From positions 32,483,501 through 32,547,500 of the forward strand of contig NC_080559.1 of NCBI RefSeq assembly GCF_030253575.1: a stretch of 64,000 nt of DNA, read 5' to 3'. Below are positions 35,901 through 47,033 of this stretch, in pieces. This DNA comes from Rhododendron vialii. Taxonomy: Eukaryota > Streptophyta > Magnoliopsida > Ericales > Ericaceae. The position numbers and the translations under genes were made by a program. Below the pieces are notes generated by a model. It was given only the letters and a program-made list of their open reading frames with translations. It was not told where the DNA came from and made no database searches. How positions within the stretch are numbered: the first letter of the stretch is position 1; every line of letters begins with the position of its first letter.

Positions 35901-36076
35901 CGGTTGAAGGTAGAAAAAGGTGTTGGCAGCATAAAGGTATGTGGGGCTATGACACTGGAGGAAGTTCATCAGATATATGTGCGGCTAGCACAGCGTATGG
36001 ATCCATCTGCCGTAGAACACCCGTCTATGGAAGGGAGAGGTGTGAGAAGCACAGAGGCAAAAGGGCCGCCTTCTGA
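32852..36076 (+). pseudogene. ET gene copy C, truncated by an in-frame TGA and missing three Cys/His repeats
   Basis: Exons: 32852-32929, 34267-34617, 35351-36076, with all splice sites kept. Exons 1 and 2 are open and give the N-terminus and a full GIY-YIG-like domain (GLYELG, FYLGQT, conserved RLQCYG). In exon 3 a deletion joins the basic region directly to the SSVFDTPYG spacer, removing Cys/His repeats 1-3. The PYGN(S/L)THQS spacer is repeated three times, and two units of a VPAEQK minisatellite follow. A single TGA at 35780-35782 ends the frame after 286 residues. Beyond it the same frame is open to 36076 and encodes two intact repeats (CEATLDDGSAC...RKRC, CAASTAYGSIC...RERC). The copy is either a pseudogene or a source of a short GIY-YIG-only ET protein. 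Exon 1 is followed by a long CT run. Confidence 0.85.
32931..32986 (+). repeat. (CT)n microsatellite in ET copy C intron 1
   Basis: About 28 CT units directly after the exon 1 donor. Copy A has a short CT run plus GATC repeats in the same place (10747-10780). Confidence 0.9.
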
Positions 36077-36873
36077 GTTATGTACATAGATTCAAGTTCA
36101 AGTGTCTGGTACGGGTATCTATATAAGTGTCTGGTACCTGTCTATTCGTGCTAAATAAAACCATGGCCTATTACCTTTGGAAGGTAAATCATACTTAGCT
36201 ATTACCTAGCTTGCTAATGTGTAAGGTTTTCCATGCCGTAGACATTTGAAGTCAGGTCATTCGTAGAGTTCTGCTGAGTGGTTTACTAGGTCTATTAATG
36301 TCTGTATTGTGACTTGTAAAATGTCCTGCATTTCTGTAAATGCAACTTTCTATTGTGCTTTGTGAGATGTTATCTTGTTGAATGGACCAACTCAGCATTC
36401 GGATGAGAGATTGCAATGTTCCTGGATAATATTAACGAGTCATTTCATGCAATTTGGCTTTCCACTTGAACTCAAGTCAATTCTCCTTACCTGAATAATG
36501 CTCGAGAATAGCCCCACTATTACCTCTTGTTTGCTCATCCGAATGGTGGTTGCTAATGCAAAGTAAGACAAACTATGATGAGAAAAAGAGATAGAAACTT
36601 ATGAGCAACAACAAAGCCGTCCTTTAATGAGATCATTAAACTGCACATCTGCAACCTTGAGCGAGAGAGAGTATACAAAGCTGTGTTGAAATCTTGAATC
36701 AATGATATATACGGACCTTATTAATAATCGCCATAGCTTAGCTAAATGGATTGACCTTATTAAATGGTCTGAAACATAGGCGACAGCCTTCAGCATTGTA
36801 AAGATGGCCAAGCACAAGTACCCTTCAATAACTGGGTCAATGTGGCTGTTGTTGAGTTCCAAAAATGGGGTAG
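36077..36873. other. Spacer between ET copy C and the CoA carrier (convergent genes)
   Basis: Matches 14375-14765 and 15830-16243 of copy A but lacks the hAT-like insertion. It holds the 3' UTRs of the two convergent genes. No additional gene. Confidence 0.65.
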
Positions 36874-37792
36874 TCATGAGTGCAGGGATGATGGTTGGTT
36901 GGTGTTCCTTTTGTTGGTCACCACTTCTACAGTGGCTTCATCTCGCGACGGAACCCTTAAGAACGATTTCATAACATCATAAACAGTAAAACCAATCGCC
37001 ACTGATGGCACAACCTGACAATACACCAACCAAAACAATTATATCCATGTCACAGACAGAAAGAATAAGAAGAATTCTTCTGATACCTCATAACAACTGT
37101 ATTTTTACCTTGAGGTAGTTGATGCTGAGCCCTGAAAATAATTGCCTCCACCCCTGACTGTGGACAATCTTAACAAGACTTTCCATTGTCCCTTTCAAAT
37201 CTCCACTATTAGACGACAAGAGTCGTTGAACCTGTCACCACAATTTTATTGTTCTATTTATCAGTGGATGCTTTCATTAGTGTTACATAGACTGGGATAT
37301 GAGTGTAAGTTTTGGACAAGTGTTAGACTCTTAAGTGGAATGATTTCGGTAAGGAATGGTATGATCCATTGCCTCCCAATCAAATGGTTGGTCATTCCTT
37401 CCAATGGAATGGCCGTTCACCATAAGTAGTACACAATGATTACCATGTACATTGTCATTTTTTCCAGTAAACCAAACACTTGAACGACAATCTCATACAC
37501 TATATTTATTATATTGCCTCTTCTATTTTTCAGTAGTAAAGGCTGTTTGCAGGCTAAAATAGAGCAGTTTATGTATTCAATGGAGATCTATTGATGGTCA
37601 TGTACCAATCTCAACAACTTATACATACTTCTTGGGTTCATGTCCAACTAGGAATATTAGACAAATCTCTCATATACTTGCAGACCTTATCCAAGTTCAA
37701 CAATCCGACATGGGTACCTCAGAAATTTAGGGAGTTTATATAACATTGAGTTTTAGTTGCATATATACATACATACATATATATATGTATAT

Positions 37793-37862
<70 letters not shown>

Positions 37863-39273
37863 CCTGCATTTGCCGCCTAACAACATCAAGAGGGTATGTA
37901 AAAGTTTGACCCATTAAACCCGCAATGGATCCACACACAAGTTTCACCACTAAATCATTCTTGTGTTCCTGAGGGACATGGCTTTTCATTTCCTCGTAGA
38001 AGTAAAACTTCAAGCCAGCATAAGGAAATATTCCGTAGAGTGATGGAGCTGAAAACAGTGTCAACATGTTAGATAGCTTAACCAATTAGACCTTGTACGA
38101 AGTCTACGGAAATACTGCAATTAGACATACCCACGCCACGGTATAGGCCTCTTATCCCAGCCTCTTTGTAGGTTTTGGAAAAACAATCCACAATCCCTCT
38201 GTATACTTGTTCACTATGAACAAGCCCTTTAACATTTAACTTTGGTGATCCCACAACCTGCACTATCATAAAAATTCGTCTTGTAACTTCCATCTTCGAA
38301 CTAGTCTCATCTATAAGATCGTCAGTTTGGGGAACTAGACACACAGAGAGGACGAAAAAGAACAAGCAAATTCTTATTAGTTTTCTATACCTGGTATGCC
38401 AACTTAGTACGAACTAAATCAAGAGGATAAGTAAACAGCACAGCAGTTCCTCCAGCAAATGATCCTGCCACGAGATCAAGAACGGGACCCCTTCCAATGT
38501 CTGGGAAAGTCTGTATAATCCACCGACGATACTGCTCATATGCCATATAATGCAATGCCGCATAAGGAACAATTCGAGCAACACTTGCTCCATTCCCTCT
38601 GAAGATAAGTTTGTCCACATGCATAAATACATGGTTGGGAAAAAGGAGGGGAAAACAGTACCCAAAAAAAATTCAAAGATTACATAATCAAACAATTCTA
38701 AGCAAATACCCGCCTGTAAAAGCCCAGCACCCCTTCTGTTCTCACAATCTTCTTACACGATCCCAGTAACCCTATGCTCTGAAATTCTGCTCTTCTGGTC
38801 TGAAACAAGAAGAAAAGAACTAAAGGGAAAAAATAAGTTTTTCTTCTAATTTTTATGGATGGTCTGCTTCCTAACAAAATCCAGTTGCATTACTTATGTT
38901 TGAGAAGTAGAAGCCTACAGATAAACAATTCTGATCTCCAAATAAAGCAAGACAATACATTATTGATCCAATATCGATAGCGGATCTACCAGCCTAATCA
39001 GAGAAATGTAACCATGTCTACTTCGTATATCTAAAAGTGCAAATATCCAACACAATCCTGTTATTTTTTTGGTTCATATGAGAGAGATGACCAGCAACGG
39101 TAAAAGTATCATAGTTTCAAGAGAATCCAGTTCTTTCAAAAGTCGAGATCTTCTGCCAGAGCAATCTTTATTGCCAATCCAAAAGCAATGCAATATTGGG
39201 TACTGCGTAATGAATTACATGGTGATCTGGGAAAGGGAAGGCACTGAGATGGCGCAACCTAGAGGTGGAAATG

Positions 39274-39321
<48 letters not shown>

Positions 39322-40789
39322 CTGTATTTGAAGAAGTCTGGTCTTCAGAGTCTATACATGGTTGAAATCCCCTTCCCCTTTCCCCATTAATAAATATGTT
39401 ATGCCAATCAAAAAAAATAAGAGATTCTATACATGGGGAGTCGGACCCCATCTAAAGAGTGTCCACGACTCAATATTATGCTTTGATGTGGCCATCATCA
39501 CTTACCATAACAGGCTGGATGGATTCACAAAATCCACCACAACGAAAACATGCCAGATGGATCCACAAATTCTACCATAGTCTCATTGGTTGGAACATTC
39601 TTAAATCAACCTGATGATACCCTGCCATCGAATAGCAATAATATCCCCAAAGATTCTACAGTAAATCATCCAGGTTGGATCCATTGGGGAGGGCTAGAAG
39701 TAGGCATCTATTCTAAATTGCTGTGAAGTAAATATGAGTTACTTATACCCAACTCATCAATGGCAATCTTTTATTTTTCTGCTAATATGTGGCTGATAGG
39801 ATCAGACATTAAGAAGAAAGACCTTAGGCGGAAAAAATAGGGTTTTCACTCATTTCATTGGACTTCCCAATGTATTGTTAGAGTGATATATCTAACTTCC
39901 CAAAACAAATAGAATAAGTAATGACACCATTCCTTCAATACTTGGATATGAAACCTAATCAATACCTTTCGATATCATCAGAAACTAGAGCAAGTACCAC
40001 AGCATAGCTAGGCAATACATAGTCCTTTCATTTAATGAGATTGTAATTAACCAATTAGACTCATATAGTTATCACAGAAATTGGCACGGCGATATTCACC
40101 TAGCAACCAGGGGCCTTGAGAAGCCTTTGGTCTGAAGTTCGACTCTCACCCGAGTGTAATCAATTCCTGTGCTGGGGCAGTCCATGCAGGGCTTTTCCTG
40201 GTTTTGATTGTCCCCTCCCCCCACCCCAGTGGACCCGTGGTATTGGTTCCCCGGATTAGTCGGTCCACTAGACCGGCTTCCGAGTTATTAAAAAAATCAT
40301 CATGACACTACAGACAAATGTAGGACAATGGGGTGGTCCTAATATCCCTTCTATGCAACATATTCAAGGAAAAAAAAAACTATTGGGAAAATGGAACTGA
40401 AACTCAAGTAACCTTGGTCCAAAGTACATGAAATCACAATTCAACACGATTTTAACAGAACCCACTTCCTCAACTCAAATACTTAATTTAGAACAAGAAA
40501 TAGTTATTCTCAATCGAAACCAAAACATGAAAAGAAAGAAAGAATCAAAAGCAGCAGAATCAAGAAACTTATAAAGCAATCAAGAATCATAATCAAGAAC
40601 AGGAGCAGATAATAATAACAAAAAAGGTACCTGAAACAAGATCTTGACTCGCTCAAGGGGAGCTACAACAGTTTTTGCAACCCCACCAGCCACACCCCCA
40701 GCAATCAACTCCTTTGCAATAAGAGGCATACCCTCTATAACCCCATCCCAATGCACACACCCCTCCCCTTCTTCTCTCCCCTTTGCCAT
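36874..40789 (-). CDS. CoAc: Mitochondrial coenzyme A carrier, 7 exons, complete
   Basis: Mitochondrial carrier family (SLC25) protein of the plant CoAc1/CoAc2 type, inner-membrane importer of coenzyme A. Minus-strand exons in order: 40631-40789, 38714-38799, 38391-38598, 38131-38257, 37864-38048, 37109-37231, 36874-37014. Their sum is 1029 nt, or 342 aa, typical for the family. Three carrier signatures are present: PLERVK (44-49), PLDLVR (140-145) and PLDVVR (246-251), each in one of three repeated two-helix modules. Other conserved segments are [35 protein letters not shown] and [20 protein letters not shown]. Intron 2 has a GC donor (AG|GCGGGT) with a normal AG acceptor; it is the only position that keeps the frame. 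Intron 1 carries a SINE-like sequence and intron 5 a long GA microsatellite. Dead copies of exons 5-7 lie at 16244-18235. Confidence 0.94.
37796..37859 (+). repeat. (GA)n microsatellite in CoA-carrier intron 5
   Basis: About 32 GA units (CT on the gene strand) beginning within a few bases of the exon 5 donor, preceded by an AT/CATA tract at 37759-37795. Confidence 0.9.
39273..39316 (+). repeat. (GA)n microsatellite in CoA-carrier intron 1
   Basis: A run of about 20 GA units inside the 1.8-kb first intron. Confidence 0.9.
40096..40303 (+). mobile_element. tRNA-related SINE-like sequence in CoA-carrier intron 1
   Basis: A box-A-like TAGCAACCAGG near 40100 is followed about 36 bases later by a perfect box B, GTTCGACTC. 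A tRNA-unrelated body then ends in CCGAGTTATT and an A run. This is the usual plan of plant SINEs. Family unknown, and target duplications not resolved. Confidence 0.55.
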
Positions 40790-42361
40790 AGTTCTAGAGG
40801 GAGAGAGAGAGAGAGAGAGGATATCTGGGTATGTGATACTTTCAACTTTCAAGAAACAGTTGATGCAGACAAAGGGGAAAGAAAGAGAGGAATCGAAAAC
40901 GTTTACTGTGCTGTAATATATTGTGGTTAAATCCTGTTGTTTAACGCGTGTTATGGAGTATAAAGAATTAGGACAACTCAGCCTGTCAGCCACAACGCCT
41001 TTGTTGGTGGGATTCCGAAAATCCAAAATACTGGTAAGAAAAGTCAAGTCAAGGAATAGTATTGGACAATTTGGACCTATTCTTTTATTTTATGGTGGAT
41101 GAGAGAGAGGTAGTCTCTATTGTTGTTCTTTTAAATAAGAGAGATACCGTTTCAGAACACTTTTTTAAAAAATAAGTACTTATTTTATATTTTCAAATTA
41201 AAAAATAATATAAATGAAAAATAATTTTTTGATTTTTTTTTTTGCACCGTATAATAGATCTCGATAAGATCTATTAAACAAAATCCATATTGATAGAAAA
41301 ATTATTTGCGTAAATACATTATTTTTGAGCTTGAAATTGTCTTTTTAAAAAATAAATACTTATTTTGAGTTCCGGAACGGGACATCATTTAGCTTCTTTT
41401 TTTTGTTGTTATTCAATTTTTTTTGTGTTTGTTAATTTTTTTTATCAATTTTTTGGGGATTATTGCTTCTTCATGATAAGAGGAATCTAAAAAATAAAAA
41501 ACTATGATCGAAATCCAATTTTTTTTGAATAAAGACAAAAAAAAATTAGCTTATTGGCTTTTTTTTGTCTTTATTCAAAAAAATTGTAATTTTTTATTTT
41601 TTAAATTCCTCTCATCATGACGAAGTAATAATCCCTAAAAAATTAACGAAAAACTAACAAATGCGAAAAAAACTTGAATAAGGATAAAAAAATAAACCAA
41701 GTAGAAGAACAAGCCCTTAACTGCACCATAATTGTATTGACTAGATGGACAATTTGTCTTTAAGCTCAATAATTGTCTGCTTGGTTTTTGAGTTTTCTCC
41801 TCGTACAATCCTTTGATTCTTGGAGCCAGACAACAAGAAAGTAATCTTTTGGGAGATTTTAATATTTATCCGAATTGACTTATGTTTTCATCCTGCTCAT
41901 TTTGAACACTTATGTTTTCATCCTCTATCTTTTTTAATCCCAAAATTACCCTTGTGTGTGTGTATATATATAGTAGCTAGAGAAATTGAGGACGAGAACT
42001 TAAGTCCTCCCGTCCCCGCTATTATTCTGGCCATTAATATCCCACTGATTTCGCCTTCTAATCCCGGAAATCTCTACAAAAATTGAATCCATTTCATTTG
42101 AACTTTGGGCTCCCCATTTTTCCGAAAACCACTCCATCTGCAGTCCTCCATCCGAACTCAATCGCCCCAATGAAGACAGAAAAATCGTCCATGATCTCAC
42201 ACATCTGCACCGCCGCCGCCGATTCCCTCCTCCCTCTCACCAATCAATCATCCTCCGTCGTCATCAATGAAGCCGACAGAAATCTCTCTCCGGTACCGTC
42301 GTTGTCCACCGATTCCCTCCTCCCTTTCGCCAATCAATCATCTTCTGTCATCGATGAAGTT
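40790..42361. other. CoA-carrier 5' flank and AT-rich spacer
   Basis: 40790-40950 is the upstream region of the carrier, with a GA run. From 41100 the DNA is very AT-rich and holds a foldback element (41408-41682). Around 42210-42350 the 45-bp sequence GATTCCCTCCTCCCTCTCAC and what follows it is duplicated (42219 and 42310). Open frames here have no recognisable domain. Confidence 0.5.
41408..41682. mobile_element. AT-rich foldback element
   Basis: Left arm from TTATTCAA at about 41409 through GATTATTGCTTCTTCATGAT and right arm ATCATGACGAAGTAATAATC to TTGAATAA (41681) pair across a centre near 41551. It has no coding capacity. Most of the arms are T- or A-rich, so boundaries are approximate. 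Confidence 0.65.
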
Positions 42362-42537
42362 TAACGGAGAAGCGGGCGTTATCGTGGTTGTCGTCGATTT
42401 CGTCAAAGCAAATCTGCAAAAGGTAGTCTTCGAGGTTCTTAGCGAGATCGACGGCCCAGTTGGTTTCCAAGTCACGAAGGGGTTGTATGCACCATGTGGA
42501 ATTGCCCAAAGTTGTTGGTGCCGTCCTCCTCGCCCAT
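42362..42537 (-). pseudogene. Condensin-II subunit H2 (CAP-H2) 5' fragment with a frameshift
   Basis: On the minus strand from an ATG at 42537 the frame reads MGEEDGTNNFGQF. After a short frameshift (about 4 extra bases around ACAA) it continues as PLRDLETNWAVDLAKNLEDY and LLQICFDEIDD. This matches the conserved N-terminus of plant CAP-H2, whose protein helps shape chromosomes. The similarity ends after about 55 residues, within ARFSV, and no further CAP-H2 exon is nearby. It is a gene fragment, probably carried here by a mobile element. Confidence 0.65.
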
Positions 42538-43767
42538 CCCTTAGACATTACGAAAGAGTCGGTAATGTTATGCTAGTACCTGGTATGCAAAATAAAAGGT
42601 TCATGAAGCAGCATGGTTTGAAGGTGAATCTTTGGATTTTGGCTTCCAAAAACCATCACGGTGGTGATGGTTTGGATTTTTTTTTTTTTTGTTTACAACT
42701 TGTTTCGGTATCGCAAATAAACCATGAATTGACAATTGAATATACATGGTTTTTTGTCGTCTTATTCGTGATAGAGATAAACCATGTTTTTGTTTGGTTT
42801 ATAACTTGTTTGGGTATTCATGGTTATATTGGTTTTAGTTTTCATGGTAAATTATTTGTATCATTTACCATGAAATATATTTTTCTGTTATTTAGATTTG
42901 ATAAATTAATTGAACCGTTTACCATGAAATATTTGTTCGAATCAGGGGACATTTTTCGTGTTCACGTTGTAATAGTCATGGGATATTTATCTTGTCTACA
43001 TTGTAATCGTCATGGTAATTTAACCATATAATGTCATGGTAATTTAACCATTTAATCATTTAACGGTTTGAGTATGTCATATTATTTCTTTTTTTATGGT
43101 AATTTAGCCATGTTCCATGTAATAAAATCAATGGAAAATATGACTTTTTGTTGTCTGGTTGGCCAACTCGAAGATTGAAGAAAACATGCAAAGATGTGGT
43201 CAATTTATCATGTTATATTCCTTAAAAAAATCAATTCCACAATTACATTCCATGATTAAAAAAAAGTAATCAATAATATTTAAATTTACCAAATCCCACT
43301 AAATTAGGAAAATAATCTAATTCAATCCCATTAAATTGGGAAAACAATCCAATCCAATCCCACTAAATTAGGAAAGCAATATAACATAATATATGTATAT
43401 CATAATGAAAAGGGTAAGAAATGTAATTCACACTAAGAGGATGAAAACGTAAGCATGAAAAAATGGCGGAATGAATTCTTACATAGCATAGATAAAAAGG
43501 ATGGATATTTAAATATTCCTAATTTTTTTTAGAATTCTCTAATTCCGATGTAGATGAGATGTCTTTGACAGTCAAGAAAATTACTTTGACCAAACACCTT
43601 TGACATTCAAAATTGTTTTAGTTGAGATGCACGTAAATCGACGCGGACAACTTTAACAGTTAAAAAAATTATACGTATTGACCGGACACCAAAAAGATCC
43701 TCATTGAGACCAATCGGGTTGGCCCAATCCCTCCCCTGGTCTCTAATTAATCAGTTAGTTATCCAGG

Positions 43768-43895
43768 GAAAATGACGGTCCAGGACGTGTTTTGATAATT
43801 AATACCCGCCAAAGACAAACTAATAACATTTGTTAATACTGAAAATGTACTTGGAGAGTATTAATTATCAAAACACGTCATTGGCCGTCATTTTC
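43768..43895. mobile_element. Foldback MITE
   Basis: Arms start GAAAATGACGG and include ACGTGTTTTGATAATTAATA; the complement follows after a loop of about 55 bases and ends CCGTCATTTTC. Non-coding. Confidence 0.8.
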
Positions 43896-44311
43896 TCATT
43901 ATTTGTTGATCTTAACAAGCTGAACTACTAATAGGGACGTTTCCACTAACTAAAAAGTTGTAGACAATAACTTTGGATTTTTTTCTTGGATATTTTCAAA
44001 AATAATTGTGTAGAAGTCATAATTTTTTACTTTTGTTGTTTCTCTTGTCAAAACGAACCAATAATACATCAAAATTTGACACAAAATTAACAAACGCGAA
44101 TTTTTTTTAATAAGAACAAAACCTTTGGTTAGCGGAAATGCCCCTAATCCAATGAGGAGGCCTTTTAACAGAAATTCTTAATCTTCAAATTACCTTTCAA
44201 CTTCATGCAAAAGTAAAATCTTTTGTCATTCTTTGCCTCACCTTAGTCCGACATTATATCACCAATCCTATAATATATAATTATATGTACTATTTTTTGT
44301 GTCAGAATCAC

Positions 44312-44458
44312 TTAAAATTTTAGGGAAATGATTTTGTCGCTCTCTTTTTTTGTTAACGTCACTCCCCTATAAATGTATTTTTACACCAAAAATACACTTG
44401 CAAAAAAGTGACGTTAACAAAAAATAGAATGACAAAATCAACCGCCAAAATTTAATAA
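44312..44458. mobile_element. Foldback MITE
   Basis: Arms from TTAAAATTTTAGGGAAATGA through GATTTTGTC and GTTAACGTCAC pair with the complement ending AAAATTTAA, with a very short loop near 44390. Non-coding. Confidence 0.8.
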
Positions 44459-44979
44459 GCCTTATAATTAGCGAGTCCATTCGATATACATCATGAGTCA
44501 TCCTTCTTTTTTTGTTTTACTAATTAAATGTACGTCAAGCTATTTGTCACACGTGTCCTATCATTGACAGGCAATTTTCTTCATAGTAGATCTATTTTGA
44601 TGAACTGGGGGTTCATGTTGTGCCTCCAAGGCACAATAGCTTGCTGTGAGGACCCATTTTGGATTCTCCTCGGGACCATTAGTTTGATCTGATCCGTTCA
44701 TTAGCTTTGGCTCGTTGAGTGTTCAACAATTGCAAAAAAATCAAGCCGATCGGATAATAGTAACTGCAGGTACAAAACACGTTTTTATTCTCAAAAATCC
44801 TACTCATCAAAAGAAATTCAAGAAGAACATGTTTTGTTCCGGCATTTAAGTATGTCCGATTAACATGATTTTTTGCAGGTCATACCAACCAACAATCCGA
44901 ACACAACAACGAATTGGATTGAGTTAATGGGCCAAAAATGGGCCTTACAACAGGCTATCATGTTTAAGACACAGCAGGC

Positions 44980-45256
44980 GCGCTCTCTCAAATGGATCAG
45001 AGAAGATTGGGTTAAAGAGACTTGTTCCCTCTGACCCAAATAATGAAACATCTCCTCCTTCTCGTAAAGATGTTCTCTCAAATGGATTAGAGACGATTGG
45101 GTTAAAGAGGCTTATTCCTACCGGCCCAAATAACCAAACATCTCCTCCGTCTCCCCCTCCGCATAAAGGCGCTCTCTCAAATTGATCAAAGAAGATTGGG
45201 TTAAAGAGACTTGTTCCCTCCTGCCCAAATAATCAAACATCTCCTCCGTCTCCCAG
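44980..45256 (+). repeat. Three tandem units of about 91-99 bp
   Basis: Units start GCGCTCTCTCAAATGGATC (44980), TGTTCTCTCAAATGGATTAG (45071) and GCGCTCTCTCAAATTGATC (45170). All contain GATTGGGTTAAAGAG and CAAACATCTCCTCC. No function is apparent. Confidence 0.85.
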
Positions 45257-45770
45257 TCCTATTTCGATACTTAAAGTGGGTATTGGGACAGCACCACTAT
45301 GTTTTGATGCACAAGCATACATGTTTACTACATCGAAACGAACAAAACTGTTGTAGCTCCCATTTTCTAGGGATGGTTTACTAAAACTGTGTAGATCCCT
45401 GAAATGAAATGAAGTGAAGGGACAGGTATATGTCAAAAAATCATGCACTCATGCTGTGTTTTCTTGGAGATCACTGGTTCTTATAATGGGGAGCAAAGCA
45501 CATGATCATTGATTCTTCTGGAATTTTGTGTGGGAGAAGTAAGCCAAGATGCTGTTCCTCCTCAGCCAAGGAATGAACTAAGCATATTACTTCTGAAAGG
45601 GACACTGCTTGATAAACAAACTACTGATGATTCTCCCTCCCAGAAAAAAAAAGGGTAAATTGAGTAGGAGGACATACTATAAGGGTTTTTGCCATGATAA
45701 GGATATAAATATTTTCCTCTAAAGTTTAAAGGACATTCTGTCCAAAATTTACAAATAACCCCTCCCAAAG

Positions 45771-45872
45771 TTGACCGGCGTTGACCAAGGTTGACCAGCG
45801 TTGACCAAAGTTGACCGGAGTTGACCAAAGTTGACCGGAGTTGACCGGCGTTGACTGGCGTTAACCGGCGTT
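45771..45872 (+). repeat. Minisatellite of TTGACCGGCG-type units
   Basis: About nine short units alternating TTGACC with GGCG, GGAG or AAAG. They contain repeated TTGAC W-box cores, though the array is far from any gene. Confidence 0.85.
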
Positions 45873-46270
45873 GAAAGTGTCTAAAACCCTAGGGTACCCT
45901 ATGAAAGTGCCTAAAATCTTAGGGTACCCTATACATGAAAGTGCCTAAAACCCTAAGGTACCCTATGAAAGTGCCTAAAATCCTAAGGTATCCTATGAAA
46001 GTGCCTAAACCGCTAAAACCCTATAATAGGAAAATGAACCCTAAAACCCTATAAAAGTACCTAAAACCTTAGGGTACTATATGAAAGTGCCTAAAATTTT
46101 AGGGTATTCTTTATATGAAAGTGCCTAAAATCCTAAGGTACCCTATGAAAGTGCCTAAACCGCTAAAACCCTATAATAAGAAAATGAACCCTAAAACCCT
46201 ATAAAAGTGTCTAAAACCTTAGGGTACCTTATGAAAGTGCCTAAAATCCTAGGGTACCCTATGAAAATGC
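45873..46270 (+). repeat. Minisatellite of GAAAGTGCCTAAAACCCTAGGGTACCCTAT units
   Basis: Roughly a dozen units of about 27-30 bp, some with internal insertions (CTATAATAGGAAAATGAACC). A larger unit of about 180 bp combining several short units appears twice (about 45905-46090 and 46085-46265). It abuts the preceding minisatellite. Confidence 0.85.
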
Positions 46271-46599
46271 AACAAGATCGAAAAATACGAAAAAAGACAT
46301 ATTTTGTGTTAGCCAAACAAGGCCCTTGTCTCATTTAAGATCATTTAAATTAAAAAAAATATTTTTTATGTTAGCCAAACAAGGCCCTTGTCTCATTAAA
46401 GGCAATTTGGTCTTTTCACGGACCTTAAACTCTAAAATATTTTCATTAATGGACTGTACACATCACTGAAACTTAAGCTGGACTAAATCTACTTTGGGAC
46501 CTCTTCTTTTGGACTTTAGACCAATTTGCTGAAAAAAAAAAAAGGGTGGAACCAGTGAGTGAGGGCTCTATTTCGGGGGTTCGAATTTTGCTACTCTAA

Positions 46600-46603
<4 letters not shown>

Positions 46604-46634
<31 letters not shown>
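46604..46634 (+). repeat. (TA)n microsatellite
   Basis: About 15 TA units directly left of the first foldback element. Shorter TA runs lie between (47021-47032) and after (47411-47425) the two elements. Confidence 0.9.
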
Positions 46635-46638
<4 letters not shown>

Positions 46639-46653
46639 CATACAGATTCAATC

Positions 46654-47010
46654 AGGTAAGGGCGCCCTTACCTTGTTAAGGTAAGGACCTCCCATTTTCC
46701 GATCGAATTTCGATGATCCGAGCCGCTCAATGTGTTTAGAACGTGATTTTAAGGGTACTCGCAAGAAATCGGCAAAAAAAATGACCGGGAAGGGCTTTAT
46801 CCGAGCAGTTTTTGTTTATTTTTTATCGAACGGTTCAAATAAAAACTGTTCGAATGAAGCCCTTCCTAATATTTTTTTTTGCTGATTTCTCGCGAGTACC
46901 CTTAAAATCACGTTCTGAACACATTGAGCGGCTCAGATCATCGAACTTCGATCGGAAAAAGGGAGAAAAAGGGAAGCCCTTACCTTAACAAGGTAAGGGC
47001 GCCCTTACCT
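46654..47010. mobile_element. Foldback element 1 in a (TA)n tract
   Basis: Arms pair over about 160 bases. Both ends are the perfect 20-bp palindrome AGGTAAGGGCGCCCTTACCT (46654-46673 and 46991-47010). The inner arms contain GATCATCGAACTTCGATCGG, TTAAAATCACGTTCTGAACA and AAGCCCTTCC. There is no ORF. The element sits between TA microsatellites. Confidence 0.88.
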
Positions 47011-47033
47011 GAAGGGGACTGTATATATATATA

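Larger units (their letters stand above)
42538..44979. other. AT-rich spacer with two small hairpin elements
   Basis: No gene supported. 42700-43080 contains scattered repeats of CATGGTAATTTAACCAT-like sequence. Hairpins are listed at 43768-43895 and 44312-44458. Confidence 0.5.

Noticed and set aside
42267..43031. 254-residue plus-strand ORF
   Set aside because: Its first part is the antisense of the CAP-H2 fragment, and the rest is T-rich low-complexity sequence; no family resemblance.
44980..45256. CRISPR-like spacing of repeats
   Set aside because: Plant nuclear DNA; the units are direct tandem copies without unique spacers.
45873..46270. Telomere-like CCTAAAACCCTA tracts
   Set aside because: The true plant telomere unit TTTAGGG is not tandemly repeated here; the resemblance comes from a longer minisatellite unit.
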